Shown here: one piece after another, positions 23,735 through 31,879 of the stretch
Layout of the letters: each line of letters opens with the position of its first letter
How positions within the stretch are numbered: the first letter of the stretch is position 1
Assembly: GCA_963808775.1 (NCBI GenBank)
Contig: CAWEGR010000006.1
Coordinates: 36,051 to 100,050, forward strand
DNA length: 64,000 nt
DNA from: JACVRW01 sp963808775
GTDB lineage: Bacteria > Actinomycetota > Thermoleophilia > Solirubrobacterales > Thermoleophilaceae
Direction: 5' to 3'
Translations under genes and position numbers: made by a program
Notes under the pieces: generated by a model
Told to the model about the DNA's origin: nothing
Seen by the model: only the letters and a program-made list of their open reading frames with translations
Database searches by the model: none

Positions 23735-26700
23735 CACCCACCTCCTTGTCCGTCGAGCAGCGCCCGCGCGCGGGCCGCGGCTGCGACGTTGCCCTTGGTC
23801 TCGTACAGCGCCAGGCCCTCGCGGGCCGAGCGCTCGCCTTCCTCCGGCCGACCGGCCAGCCAGAGCACGTCGGCGAGGTCGAGCATCGCATCGCCGCGAT
23901 GCGACAGCAAGTCGGTCGGCGTCGCGAGCGCGACCGCCTCGCGCGCCAGCTTCTCCGCCTCGTCCGCGCGACCGGCGCGCGCGGCGGTCCGGGCGGCCAC
24001 GCCGCGCCAGATCACCTCCGTGATCGTGTCGTCCTGCGCGACGCCGCGAGCGGCCTCCTGGGCCAGCTCGCCGGCCTCGAGCGCCCGTCCCTGCGCGAGC
24101 ACCGCCTGTGCGAGCAGCGCGGTCGTGGTCGCGAGCGTGCCGGGGACGTTCATCGACGCGAGCGTCTCGAGGTCCGCTCGCAGGGTGGCCTCGGCGAGCT
24201 CCGGACGGCCCCCGAGCAGCCGCACCGACGCCTCGAGGTGGGAGATGCCGGCGCCGAGGCCGCCCACCTCGGCGAGGATCCCGCTCGCCTCGGCGAGCAG
24301 AGCGTCGGCCGCCTCCAGGTCGCCGGCCATGGCATTCAGGAGCGCGAGCGGGTTGAGCGTCGACGCCGTGGCGATCGGACTGCCCTCGACCTGGCTGCGG
24401 AAGTCCTCGCAGCGCCGGATCGCCTCGGGCACCGGCGCCGGCCCGAGGGCCGCCGCGACCGCGCGCCACCCGAGCACCTCGAACAGCTCGCGCTCGTCAC
24501 CCGCGCGGCTCGCGCACGCCGACGCCTGGGCCCACGCGACCTCAGCGTCGCCCGCCTGGCCCTCCCACCAGTCGACCTCGCCGCGCAGGAGCAGGGCGCG
24601 GCACTGGCCGCGGTGATCGCCGGCGTCCTCGAGCACGCGCAGCGCATCGTCGGCGACCCGCCCCGCGCCCGAGGCGGCGGCGGCGGGCTCGGTCTCGAAG
24701 CGCACGAGCTCGCGCTCGACCTGCGCGCAGGCGCGCGAGCCGGGGTCGGGGGCGCGCTCGATCGCCGCGTCGAGCACCCGAGCCGCATCGGTGGGGCGAC
24801 CCGCCTCGAACAGCGCCGCGCCGAGCACCGGGCGCAGCGCGGACCGCCCGGCGTGGTCGCGGTCGAGCAGGCCGTCGGCGCGCGCGAGCAGCCGTGCTCC
24901 AGCCGCGGTGTCGCCTCGCAGCCGGGCGGCGGCAGCGGCCGAACCGAGGCGCTCTGCGGCGGCCTGTGCCAGGCCGAGCTCATGGTCGCCCACGGGACCG
25001 AGCTCGGAGCGCAGGTCGTAGCTCTCGGCGAGGTGGAACCCGATCGTCTCGTCACGGGCACCCGGCGCAGTCTCGAGCCAGCGCGCGAGGCGCTCGTGCA
25101 GCTCGGCGCGGCGCACCTTGGGAAGGCCGCCATAGGCCACCTCGCGGATCAGGGCGTGCGCGAAGCGGAACGCGTTGCGGCCCTGGGCCTCCGAGCGGTC
25201 GGGACGGATCAGCTGCTTGCCCACGAGTGCCACGAGCCGGCTCGAGAACCCCTCGCGCTCATCCTCCGGGAGCAGCTCCGCAACCGCGTCGACCCAGAAG
25301 CTGCGCCCCTGCACCGCGGCGTGCTCGAGCGCGCGCCGCTCCCGGTCGTCCAGGCGGTCGATGCGGGCCGCGAGCACGGCCTGGATCGTCGACGGCAGCG
25401 TGCTGCCGCCCGCCTCCACCCCCATCGCCATCAGCTGCTCGAGGAACAGCGGGTTGCCCTCCGCGAGCCCGACGATGCGCGCCTCGGCATCGGGGTCGAG
25501 CCCGGCCGGCTCGACGAGCCGGCGCGCCTGATCGCTCGACAGGGCGTCGAGCACGAGCACGTCGCGATCCGGCTGGGGAACCATCCAGGCGGGTCGTGAC
25601 TCGCCGAGCTCGGGGCGCGCCAGGCACAGCAACAGGATCGGAGACCCGGTCGAGAACGCGAGGAGGTAGTCGAGGAGGTCGAGCAGGGCGGGCTCCGCCC
25701 AGTGGACGTCGTCGACCATCACGACGAGCGGCAGCTCTCCCGCGGCACGCTCGAGCAGCGTGCGCAGCGCCCACGAGGTCTCCTCCGGCTTGGCCGCGCC
25801 CTCGGCGAGGCCGATCGCCTGCAGCACGAGGCGCGCCCGCGCCGTGTCGCCGTCGAGCAGCTCCTCGACGCGGCGGCGCGGATCGGCGCCGCAGAGCTGG
25901 TGGACCATCTCGGCGAACGGCCGGTAGGCGATGTCGTCTCCGTAGGAGAGACAGCGGCCGACCGCCACCACGGCCTCGCCCTCCAGCGTGGTCTCGAGCT
26001 CGCGGGCGAGCCGCGACTTGCCGATTCCGGCAGGGCCGATCAGCGTGATCGCCCGGCAACCGCCGTCGGCGCGCACGTCCTCGAACGCCGCTCGCAGCTC
26101 CGCGAGCTCGCGCTCGCGCCCGACGAGCGGAGTCGGGTCCCGCGTCCACGCGCCCCTCGCCCAGCTCGACGAGGCGCCAGGCCTGGACCTTCGCGCGGCG
26201 GCCCTTGAGGGCGAGCGGCTCGAGCGGCTCCGCCTGGACGTGGGCCGCCACCAGCTCGTGCACCTTCTCGCCGAGCAGGATCTGGCCCTCCGCGGCCAGG
26301 CCCTCGAGTCGCGCGGCCACGTTGAAGGCGTCGCCCGCGGCGAACGGCGAGCGCCGCGCGCCACGGCTGACGAACACCTCACCCGATTCGACCCCGAGCT
26401 TCATGCCGATCGCGACCCCGAGCTCGAGCTCGAGCTCGGCGCTCAGCTCAGCCCCCGCGTCGCGCAGGTCGACCGCCGCGCGCACCGCGCGCAGCGCGTC
26501 GTCCTCGTGGATCTCCTCCTGCCCGAACACGCCGACGACCGCGTCCCCGATGAAGCCCTCGACCCTGCCGCCGTGGCGCTCGACGACCGCCTCGCAGCGC
26601 GCCGTGTAGCGGTCGAGGAGCATGTGCATCGCCTCCGGGTCGAGCCGCTCGGCGAGACCGGTCGAGCCCACGAGGTCGGCGAAGACGATGCTGACGAGCT

Positions 26701-27541
26701 TGCGGGCTGGCTGCTCCCGCGGCGTTTCCTGCACCACCGGCTCCACGGGCGCCTCGCGCGGAGACTCGTCCGGCACGGTCACGGGCAGCGCGAGGGCGGG
26801 ATCCTGGGCGAGGATCGCGCGCTCGAGCTCGCGCAGCCGCTCGCCGGGCTCGATGCCGAGCTCCTCCACGAGCGTCGCTCGCGCGTTCTGGTAGGCCTGC
26901 AGCGCGTCCGCCTGGCGCTCGCCGCGGTAGAGGGCGAGCATCAGCTGGGCGCGCAGGCTCTCGCGAAAGGGGTGCTCGGCGATCAGCGCCTCGAGCTCTC
27001 CCACGACCTCGAGATGGCGGCCGAGCTCGAGCTTTGCCTCGACCAGCCGCTCGACCGCCGTCACGCGCAGGTCCTCGAGGCGATCGACCTCGGCCCGGGC
27101 GAAGGGCTCGTATGCGAGCCCGGCAAGCGGCTCGCCGCGCCAGAGTGCGAGCGCCTCTTCGAGCGTCTCGGCCGCGGCGGCGGGATCGCCCGCGGCGAGC
27201 TCCGCACTCCCCTCACCGAGCAGCCGCTCGAAGCGGCGAGCGTCGATTCGCTCCGGGTCGACCCGCAGCTCGTAGCCGTGCTCGCGCGTCACGAGCAGCT
27301 CCGAGTGCCCGCCCTCGCCCGCGAGCGTCCGGCGCAGGCGATGGACGTACACCTGGACCGTTTTCGGTGCGGTCGCGGGCGGGCTCTCGCCCCAGAGCTC
27401 GTCGATCAGGCGGTCGGTGCTGAGCGTCTCGTTCGCGTTCACGAGCAGCAGAGTGAGCAGGGCGCGCTGCTTGCTGCCGCCGAGCGCAACCTCACGCCCC
27501 TCGTCCGAGGCTTCAAGAGGACCGAGGATGCGGAAGTCCAT
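23734..27541 (-). CDS. Multidomain regulator: BTAD + class III cyclase + AAA ATPase + TPR (frameshifted)
   Basis: About 1268 aa. Residues 1-95 are an OmpR-like winged helix (MDFRILGPLEASDEGREVALGG), 100-245 a bacterial transcriptional activator domain (RRFERLLGEG...LRAQLMLALYRGERQADALQAY). Residues 281-430 are a class III cyclase with all key residues: D289 (FADLVGST), D333 (IGDAVVGVFG), N407 and R411 (GDAFNVAARL). From about 470 an AAA/STAND ATPase follows (GPAGIGKSRLARELE; VVMVDDVHWAEPALL) and then TPR-like helices. One base change near 26145, between cyclase and ATPase, breaks the frame. It probably senses a ligand through the ATPase and regulates transcription; cyclase activity would add cyclic nucleotide output. 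It is coupled to the 98-aa protein and peroxidase genes. Confidence 0.88.
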
Positions 27542-27708
27542 TGCGGGGGGCGAGCCGAACGAAGGGCGCTTCCACGGTACCGCAGCGGGCTGTAACCGAG
27601 TCGTCGCCGCGCTGAAACCGGCCGGGCGCACCATCAGCTCCGATGTTCCTCTCTCACTCAATCGGGCTGGCGGCAAGGGCTGCCGGCCATTCACAGGAGG
27701 CAGTCGTG

Positions 27709-28314
27709 ATGAGCACCGCCGTCCCGAGCCAGCACCCCGCAGTCGTCCTTCGCTCGCAGTACAACCACCTGCGCGCCCTGCTCGCGTTCATGCTGATCGC
27801 AATGGTCGGCCTGAGCGTCGCGCTCATCGTCGTCGCCGACGAGGACGCGCCCGTCGTGCAGAGCCAGGCCGCGCCCGTAGACGTCCCGGGCGTGCACGCC
27901 CACCCGCTCCAGCGGGACTCCGGAGTCCGCTACGACGGCGGCCCGGAGGAGGGCACCGCGGCGATCGCGGTCCCGCGCGCAGAGATCCCGACGGTCGCCC
28001 CGCCCGCCTCGTCGATCGCGGCCGGCAGCGCCCAGGCGTACGAGGGGCTCCGGCAGGCCGACACCGGCACGCGCTACGACGGCGGCCCCGAGGAGGGCAC
28101 CCGCGGCGCGACCACCTCGGCCGTGAGCAGCTCCCCGCTCGCTCGCTACGACGGGGGCCCCGAGGAGGGCACCCGCGGCGCGACCACCTCGGCCGTGAGC
28201 AGCTCCCCGCTCGCTCGCTACGACGGGGGCCCCGAGGAGGGCACCCGCGGCGCGACCGCGCAGGCCGAGCAGGATCCCGTCGGCCCGACGCGCTTCAGCG
28301 GCTTCCGCCAGTAG
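27709..28314 (+). CDS. Membrane-anchored protein with RYDGGPEEGT repeats
   Basis: 201 aa from ATG 27709 (GTG 27706 is an alternative); GGAGG lies 7 bases upstream. A basic cytoplasmic start is followed by one transmembrane helix (LLAFMLIAMVGLSVALIVVA). The remaining 150 residues are probably extracytoplasmic and low in complexity: the decapeptide RYDGGPEEGT occurs four times, three of them in a perfect 24-residue period (RYDGGPEEGTRGATTSAVSS then SPLA). The acidic Asp/Glu pairs might bind cations, but no family is recognised. It stands alone, divergent from the BTAD-cyclase regulator with 167 bases between, and ends in a perfect terminator. Confidence 0.75.
   Translation: MSTAVPSQHPAVVLRSQYNHLRALLAFMLIAMVGLSVALIVVADEDAPVVQSQAAPVDVPGVHAHPLQRDSGVRYDGGPEEGTAAIAVPRAEIPTVAPPASSIAAGSAQAYEGLRQADTGTRYDGGPEEGTRGATTSAVSSSPLARYDGGPEEGTRGATTSAVSSSPLARYDGGPEEGTRGATAQAEQDPVGPTRFSGFRQ
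28072..28257 (+). repeat. 72-bp tandem repeat inside the RYDGGPEEGT gene
   Basis: Copies start at 28072, 28144 and 28216; the third is only 42 bases long. Copies one and two differ at a single base (GGCGGC versus GGGGGC), showing recent duplication or conversion. The period is a multiple of three and keeps the reading frame. Confidence 0.9.
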
Positions 28315-28336
28315 CTCGGAGAGACGGCCGCATCGT

Positions 28337-28364
28337 CGAAGGGCCCCCTGCCGGGGGCCCTTCG
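28337..28364. terminator. Bidirectional terminator
   Basis: Perfect 12-bp stem CGAAGGGCCCCC / GGGGGCCCTTCG with a TGCC loop, followed by TCGTTCG. It separates the repeat-protein gene from the convergent alpha/beta hydrolase gene and could serve both. Confidence 0.85.
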
Positions 28365-28381
28365 TCGTTCGCGACGGCGAC

Positions 28382-29626
28382 CTACCGGCCGAGCAGCGAC
28401 TCGTCGAGGAAGTCGACGACGCGCCGCTCGTACTCGCGCGGCCGGACGTCGATGCCGTCGGTGTGGCCCCCCGCGGGGACGCGCCAGATGCGCTTCGGGT
28501 CTCCGGCGGCTCGGTAGTAACGCGGGTTGAGCGTCCCGACGTCTCGGCTGCCGGCGTGGATCAGCATGATCGGCCGGGGCGCGATCTTCGGGATCAGCTC
28601 CTCGAGATGCGTCGGCGGCAGGCTGTTCGAGAACACGGCGTTGGCGGCGTCGCGCGCCAGATAGCTCACGAATGCCGAGGCCTTGTCGAGTCCCTCCGCG
28701 TCGCTGACCTCCTCGGACATCGTGCGCGCGCCCGCTCCCTCGGAGACGACCGCTGCGAGCGCCGTGTTCTCGGCTGCGGTCTGGAGCAGCATCTCACCGC
28801 CCACCGACAATCCGAGCCCGCCGATCCGGCCCCGATCCACATCGGGACGTTGCTGCAGGAATGCGATGCCCGCCTCGATGTCCTTGTCGAAGTCCCAGCC
28901 CCAGCCGTTCGGGTCGCCCTCGCTCGCGCCCTCGCCGCGACGGTCGAAGAGCAGTACTCCGTAGCCGTTGCGGGCGAGCATCCTCGCGTGCTCGCGAGTG
29001 CCGCTTCGCCCCGGGAAGACGATCACCGCGGCACCGTTCCGCGAGGGCACGTACCAGCCCTCGAGCTCGAGCCCGTCGCTCGTGACGAGCTTGACGTCCT
29101 CGTGAGCGGCGCCCAGCTGCGCCGGGGGGACCTCGGCGCGCGCCGCGTGGCTCGCCACATAGGTGATCGCGATCGGTATTGCCAGGGTTGGCACCAGCAC
29201 GACCACTGCCGCTGTCTTGAGTGCCCGCCGCGCATAGCGCCGCACGCGGCTGTCATCGAGCCGCCGGGATCGCCAGAGCAGCGTGCCGCCGAGGCCGATC
29301 AGGACCGGCCCCGCCGCCATGGCGAGGAGGCCGGAGAAATCGTCGCCCGACAGCCCGACCTCGCGCCCGTAATGCACCGCCTCGACACCGCTGAGAAACG
29401 CCGGAAGCGCGAGCAGGAGCGCCAGCGTGCCCTGAGCGCCCGGGCGCACCCGCGGGAACGCCCAGGCGGCGAGCGCCAGCAGCGCCAGCGGAACGAGGCC
29501 GCTGACGAGATGGTCGGCGATGCCGGTGCCGGGCTGGGGCTGCACGAAGTTGTCGTCGACCACGTGCAGCCCGATGAGCGCGGTGGCGATGCGGAAGACG
29601 AGCGTGGCGTTGCTCATGAGGCTCAT
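28382..29626 (-). CDS. Membrane-anchored alpha/beta hydrolase
   Basis: 414 aa from ATG 29626 with AGGAGAC upstream. About five hydrophobic helices occupy residues 1-165. The alpha/beta hydrolase domain begins at VKLVTSDGLELEGWYVPSRNGAAVIVFPGRSGTREHARMLARNGYGVLLFDRRGEGAS. The nucleophile elbow is GLGLSVGGEML (Ser), the acid is in IHAGSRDVGT and the base in VPAGGHTDGID. The fold is that of the serine aminopeptidase S33/dienelactone hydrolase group; the substrate is unknown. The membrane part is unusual for these enzymes and suggests action on a lipid-associated or envelope substrate on one face of the membrane. The M23 peptidase gene lies 75 bases upstream on the same strand. Confidence 0.82.
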   Translation of the reverse strand: MSLMSNATLVFRIATALIGLHVVDDNFVQPQPGTGIADHLVSGLVPLALLALAAWAFPRVRPGAQGTLALLLALPAFLSGVEAVHYGREVGLSGDDFSGLLAMAAGPVLIGLGGTLLWRSRRLDDSRVRRYARRALKTAAVVVLVPTLAIPIAITYVASHAARAEVPPAQLGAAHEDVKLVTSDGLELEGWYVPSRNGAAVIVFPGRSGTREHARMLARNGYGVLLFDRRGEGASEGDPNGWGWDFDKDIEAGIAFLQQRPDVDRGRIGGLGLSVGGEMLLQTAAENTALAAVVSEGAGARTMSEEVSDAEGLDKASAFVSYLARDAANAVFSNSLPPTHLEELIPKIAPRPIMLIHAGSRDVGTLNPRYYRAAGDPKRIWRVPAGGHTDGIDVRPREYERRVVDFLDESLLGR

Positions 29627-29701
29627 GCTCGTCTCCTGAGCCCTCTCCGACACATCGGGCGGCACCCTGAAGGGCGCCGCGGGAACACCCTGAATCCGGG
29701 C

Positions 29702-30874
29702 TCAGCGCCCGAAGCCGACCACCTGGTCGTTCAGCGGCATGCGCCGCCTGAAGGTTCCCGCCAGCCCCGAATCGGAGATCTGCGCGACCTGTCCGGCGGA
29801 GACGCCCGGCAGGTTCGTGAGCACGCCGCGCGAGCTGAAGCGCGGGTGCACGAACGGAAGGCCGTTCGACTGGAGCGGGGACGGCCCGTCCATGATGTGG
29901 AAGTGCAGGTGCGGGCCGTCGGTGTTGCCCGTGTTGCCGAGCAGGCCGAGCACCTGTCCCGTGCGCACGCGGTCGCCCGGCTTGAAGCGCAGGCTGCCCG
30001 GCTGCATGTGGGCGTAGAACGCGTAGCGCCGCGGCCCGTACCTGATCACCATGTGGTTGCCCCCGGCGGTCTGCACGGTCTGGCCCTCGGGGAGCTCGCC
30101 CGGGACCTGCTCCGGCATGTCGTCGAGGATCGAGACCACTCGTCCAGGCAGCGCCGCATGGATCCGCGTGCCGAAGTAGCCCCAGCTCGAGAGGTCCGAG
30201 ATCGCGCCCTGGAACAGGAAGTCCTGCCCGTCGAGCTGCACCCAGTCGATCGCGAAGCGCTCCGGAACCCGCACCGTCCCGTCGATCGACAGGGTCGCGC
30301 CGCGATGCGCGTTGATCGGCGCGCAGCAGCCGTTGGCCGCGATCCAGTTCGGTCCGCGCAGCGGCGGCCGGACGACGATCGGGCGCGAGCGCGAGACGTT
30401 CGTCGGCACTCCGGTGAAGCTGAACTGCTGGACGGCCTGCGGCGGGTTGTCGAACGACATCGAGATGAAATGCTCAAGGCGCGTCGGCCGCCGGGCGCCG
30501 CGCGGGTACTTCACGTCCATGAACAGGAGCGCGCTCCCACCGCCCGGGATCTCGGGTCCCTCGGAGCCGTTCACCCGCAGCATCGAGGCGAGCGCCTCGC
30601 CCTCGAGCGGCGCCCCGATGCGGCGCCGCCCCTGCCGCGCCTGGACCGACTGGAGCGTGACCGCGCCCGCGGTCTGATTGACGATCGTGATCTCGTAGGC
30701 GAGGTGGTTCCTGCCGTCCGCGCCCAGCACCGGGACCGGAGCGTTGTCGATCTTCATCCCGAGCGGAACGATCTGTGCGCTGTCGTCGGGCCCGGCGACA
30801 GCGCCGGCGGCCGCTCCCAGCGAGAGGAGACATGCGGCCGAGAGGGCGATTGCGAGACGGCGGAGGGCGAGCAT
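29702..30874 (-). CDS. Secreted M23 (LytM-type) metallopeptidase
   Basis: 390 aa. Signal peptide residues 1-28 (LRRLAIALSAACLLSLGAAAGAVAG). The N-terminal half is a beta-rich accessory domain (EITIVNQTAGAVTLQSVQARQGRRR). The C-terminal LytM domain has the zinc-site parts: NAHRGATLSIDG in the position of the first ligand, then GNHMVIRYGPRRYAFYAHMQ, FKPGDRVRTGQVLGLLGNTGNTDGPHLHFHI with the HLHFH motif. The canonical HxxxD is stretched here, so either catalytic or degenerate activity is possible. The family cleaves peptidoglycan cross-bridges or regulates amidases. The unusual spacing and the N-terminal domain suggest a sub-family specific to this lineage. Confidence 0.8.
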   Translation of the reverse strand: MLALRRLAIALSAACLLSLGAAAGAVAGPDDSAQIVPLGMKIDNAPVPVLGADGRNHLAYEITIVNQTAGAVTLQSVQARQGRRRIGAPLEGEALASMLRVNGSEGPEIPGGGSALLFMDVKYPRGARRPTRLEHFISMSFDNPPQAVQQFSFTGVPTNVSRSRPIVVRPPLRGPNWIAANGCCAPINAHRGATLSIDGTVRVPERFAIDWVQLDGQDFLFQGAISDLSSWGYFGTRIHAALPGRVVSILDDMPEQVPGELPEGQTVQTAGGNHMVIRYGPRRYAFYAHMQPGSLRFKPGDRVRTGQVLGLLGNTGNTDGPHLHFHIMDGPSPLQSNGLPFVHPRFSSRGVLTNLPGVSAGQVAQISDSGLAGTFRRRMPLNDQVVGFGR

Positions 30875-30933
30875 CGCGCGAGCCTAACCCAAACGGGTTT
30901 TCACATGTGCCGTTCCCGGGCAGGCGGCGATGT

Positions 30934-31089
30934 ATGGAGGTTCCAGGTCCCACACCGCCGGAGGTGCCCGAGCCGAGCCCGCCCGAGCGCCCCGAGCCGG
31001 GTGCTCCGGACGCTCCTCAACCGGATCCGCGCGGGCCCGAGACGCCCGATTCGCCGGAGCGTCCCGAGCCCGTCATTCCCCCGGGGTAA
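30934..31089 (+). CDS. 51-aa Pro/Glu-rich peptide
   Basis: ATG 30934 opens a 51-residue frame made almost only of P, E, D, G and R (MEVPGPTPPEVPEPSPPERP...). It has no signal or membrane segment. The ribosome-binding site is weak. Similar short Pro/Glu-rich proteins exist in other bacteria, so it may be real, but compositional bias of GC-rich DNA could also create it. Its 3' end overlaps the convergent NTF2-like gene by 17 bases. It fills most of the gap between that gene and the M23 gene. Confidence 0.35.
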   Translation: MEVPGPTPPEVPEPSPPERPEPGAPDAPQPDPRGPETPDSPERPEPVIPPG

Positions 31090-31480
31090 CGCGCGCGAGC
31101 GCCTCGGCCCTGTCGCGGTACTCCTCCACGCGCACGATCCGGCCATCGCGCACCCGCACCGCGTACGTCTCGCTCACGCCGACGCTGACACCGCTCGTGC
31201 GGCCCCGGACCCGGGCATGCCAGGGGACCACCACCCAGTCGCCGCAATCGATGAAGTCCTCGAACTCCATGAGGTCCTCGAAGCGGCGCTCCCAGAGTTC
31301 CTCGATGGCGGCGACGAAGCGCCGCAGCCCGTCGATCCCGCGATAGACCTGCGCATCCGGCTCGTCGCTCGCCGTGTGCCATTCCGTCTCCGGGGCGTGG
31401 GCCGCGAACGCCTCCTCGAAGTCCCCGCGCGCGAACGCCTCCATGCTCCGGCGCACGAGCTCGACCGTGTCGCTCGACAT
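31073..31480 (-). CDS. SnoaL/NTF2-like protein
   Basis: 135 aa from ATG 31480. Cone-shaped alpha+beta barrel pattern: MSSDTVELVRRSMEAFARGDFEEAFAAHAPETEWHTA...YRGIDGLRRFVAAIEELWERRF...WVVVPWHARVRGRTSGVSVGVSETYAVRVRDGRIVRVEEYRDRAEAL. Such proteins serve as small-molecule isomerases, cyclases or unknown binding proteins; residues alone do not tell. This is one of three NTF2-like proteins in the window (others at 50087 and 58113). The DUF-type small gene upstream is on the same strand 28 bases away and may be co-transcribed. Confidence 0.85.
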   Translation of the reverse strand: MSSDTVELVRRSMEAFARGDFEEAFAAHAPETEWHTASDEPDAQVYRGIDGLRRFVAAIEELWERRFEDLMEFEDFIDCGDWVVVPWHARVRGRTSGVSVGVSETYAVRVRDGRIVRVEEYRDRAEALARVTPGE

Positions 31481-31508
31481 CGCCGCCGGATTCTGATGGC
31501 TTTCGCGG

Positions 31509-31752
31509 CTAGGGGACCATCACCTCGCGAATCGCGATCGGCGTGGTGCGGGCAGCGACGAAGCGCGGGAGCAGCTCGAGCGCCTCGCCGGCGTCGGCCG
31601 CCTCCACTCGCCACCAGAGCTCGTGCCCTCCAGCGAGGCAGCTCGAGTGCACCTCGCGGCGCCGCAGCGGGCTCTCGAAGCCCTGCCACGCTGCGTACGC
31701 CGCGGCGCACTCCCGCTCGCTCATGCGAATGGTGGAGCAGGAAGAACGGCAT
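31509..31752 (-). CDS. Small uncharacterised protein, frameshifted start
   Basis: ATG 31752 has GAGGAGGCGAGCTAG upstream and opens MPFFLLHHSHE; a one-base change near 31722 moves the frame to ECAAAYAAWQGFESPLRRREVHSSCLAGGHELWWRVEAADAGEALELLPRFVAARTTPIAIREVMVP. The joined 80 residues read as one small alpha/beta domain (strand, helix, HSSC strand, ELWWRVEA strand, helix, strand), like the short dimeric alpha/beta-barrel proteins. No characterised family; His and Cys residues (HHSH, HSSC) might bind a metal. The alternative start ATG 31724 would lose the conserved first strand. Confidence 0.6.
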
Positions 31753-31825
31753 CTAGCTCGCCTCCTCCATGCTGATCGAACATTGGTGGTTCCTCCTTGG
31801 TCGTCGAGCGGTGAGCCGCTTCACG

Positions 31826-31856
31826 ACCGGCGCCCGCCGGGTGGGCGGGCGCCGGT
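31826..31856 (-). terminator. Terminator of the MMPL gene
   Basis: Stem ACCGGCGCCCGCC / GGCGGGCGCCGGT, 13 bp, with a short GGGTG loop, located 24-54 bases after the MMPL stop. It lies in a 127-base gap that shows no gene and also contains the promoter region of the gene at 31752. Confidence 0.75.
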
Positions 31857-31879
31857 ACTTGGCTGACTGTTCCTCGTGT

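Noticed and set aside
27600..27700. Imperfect GC hairpin in the leader of the RYDGGPEEGT gene as a riboswitch
   Set aside because: Pairing is interrupted and no known aptamer pattern is visible; the region may simply hold two divergent promoters.
28072..28257. 72-bp repeats considered as a CRISPR or transposon footprint
   Set aside because: They are in frame, inside a coding gene, and encode a regular peptide period with no flanking target duplication.
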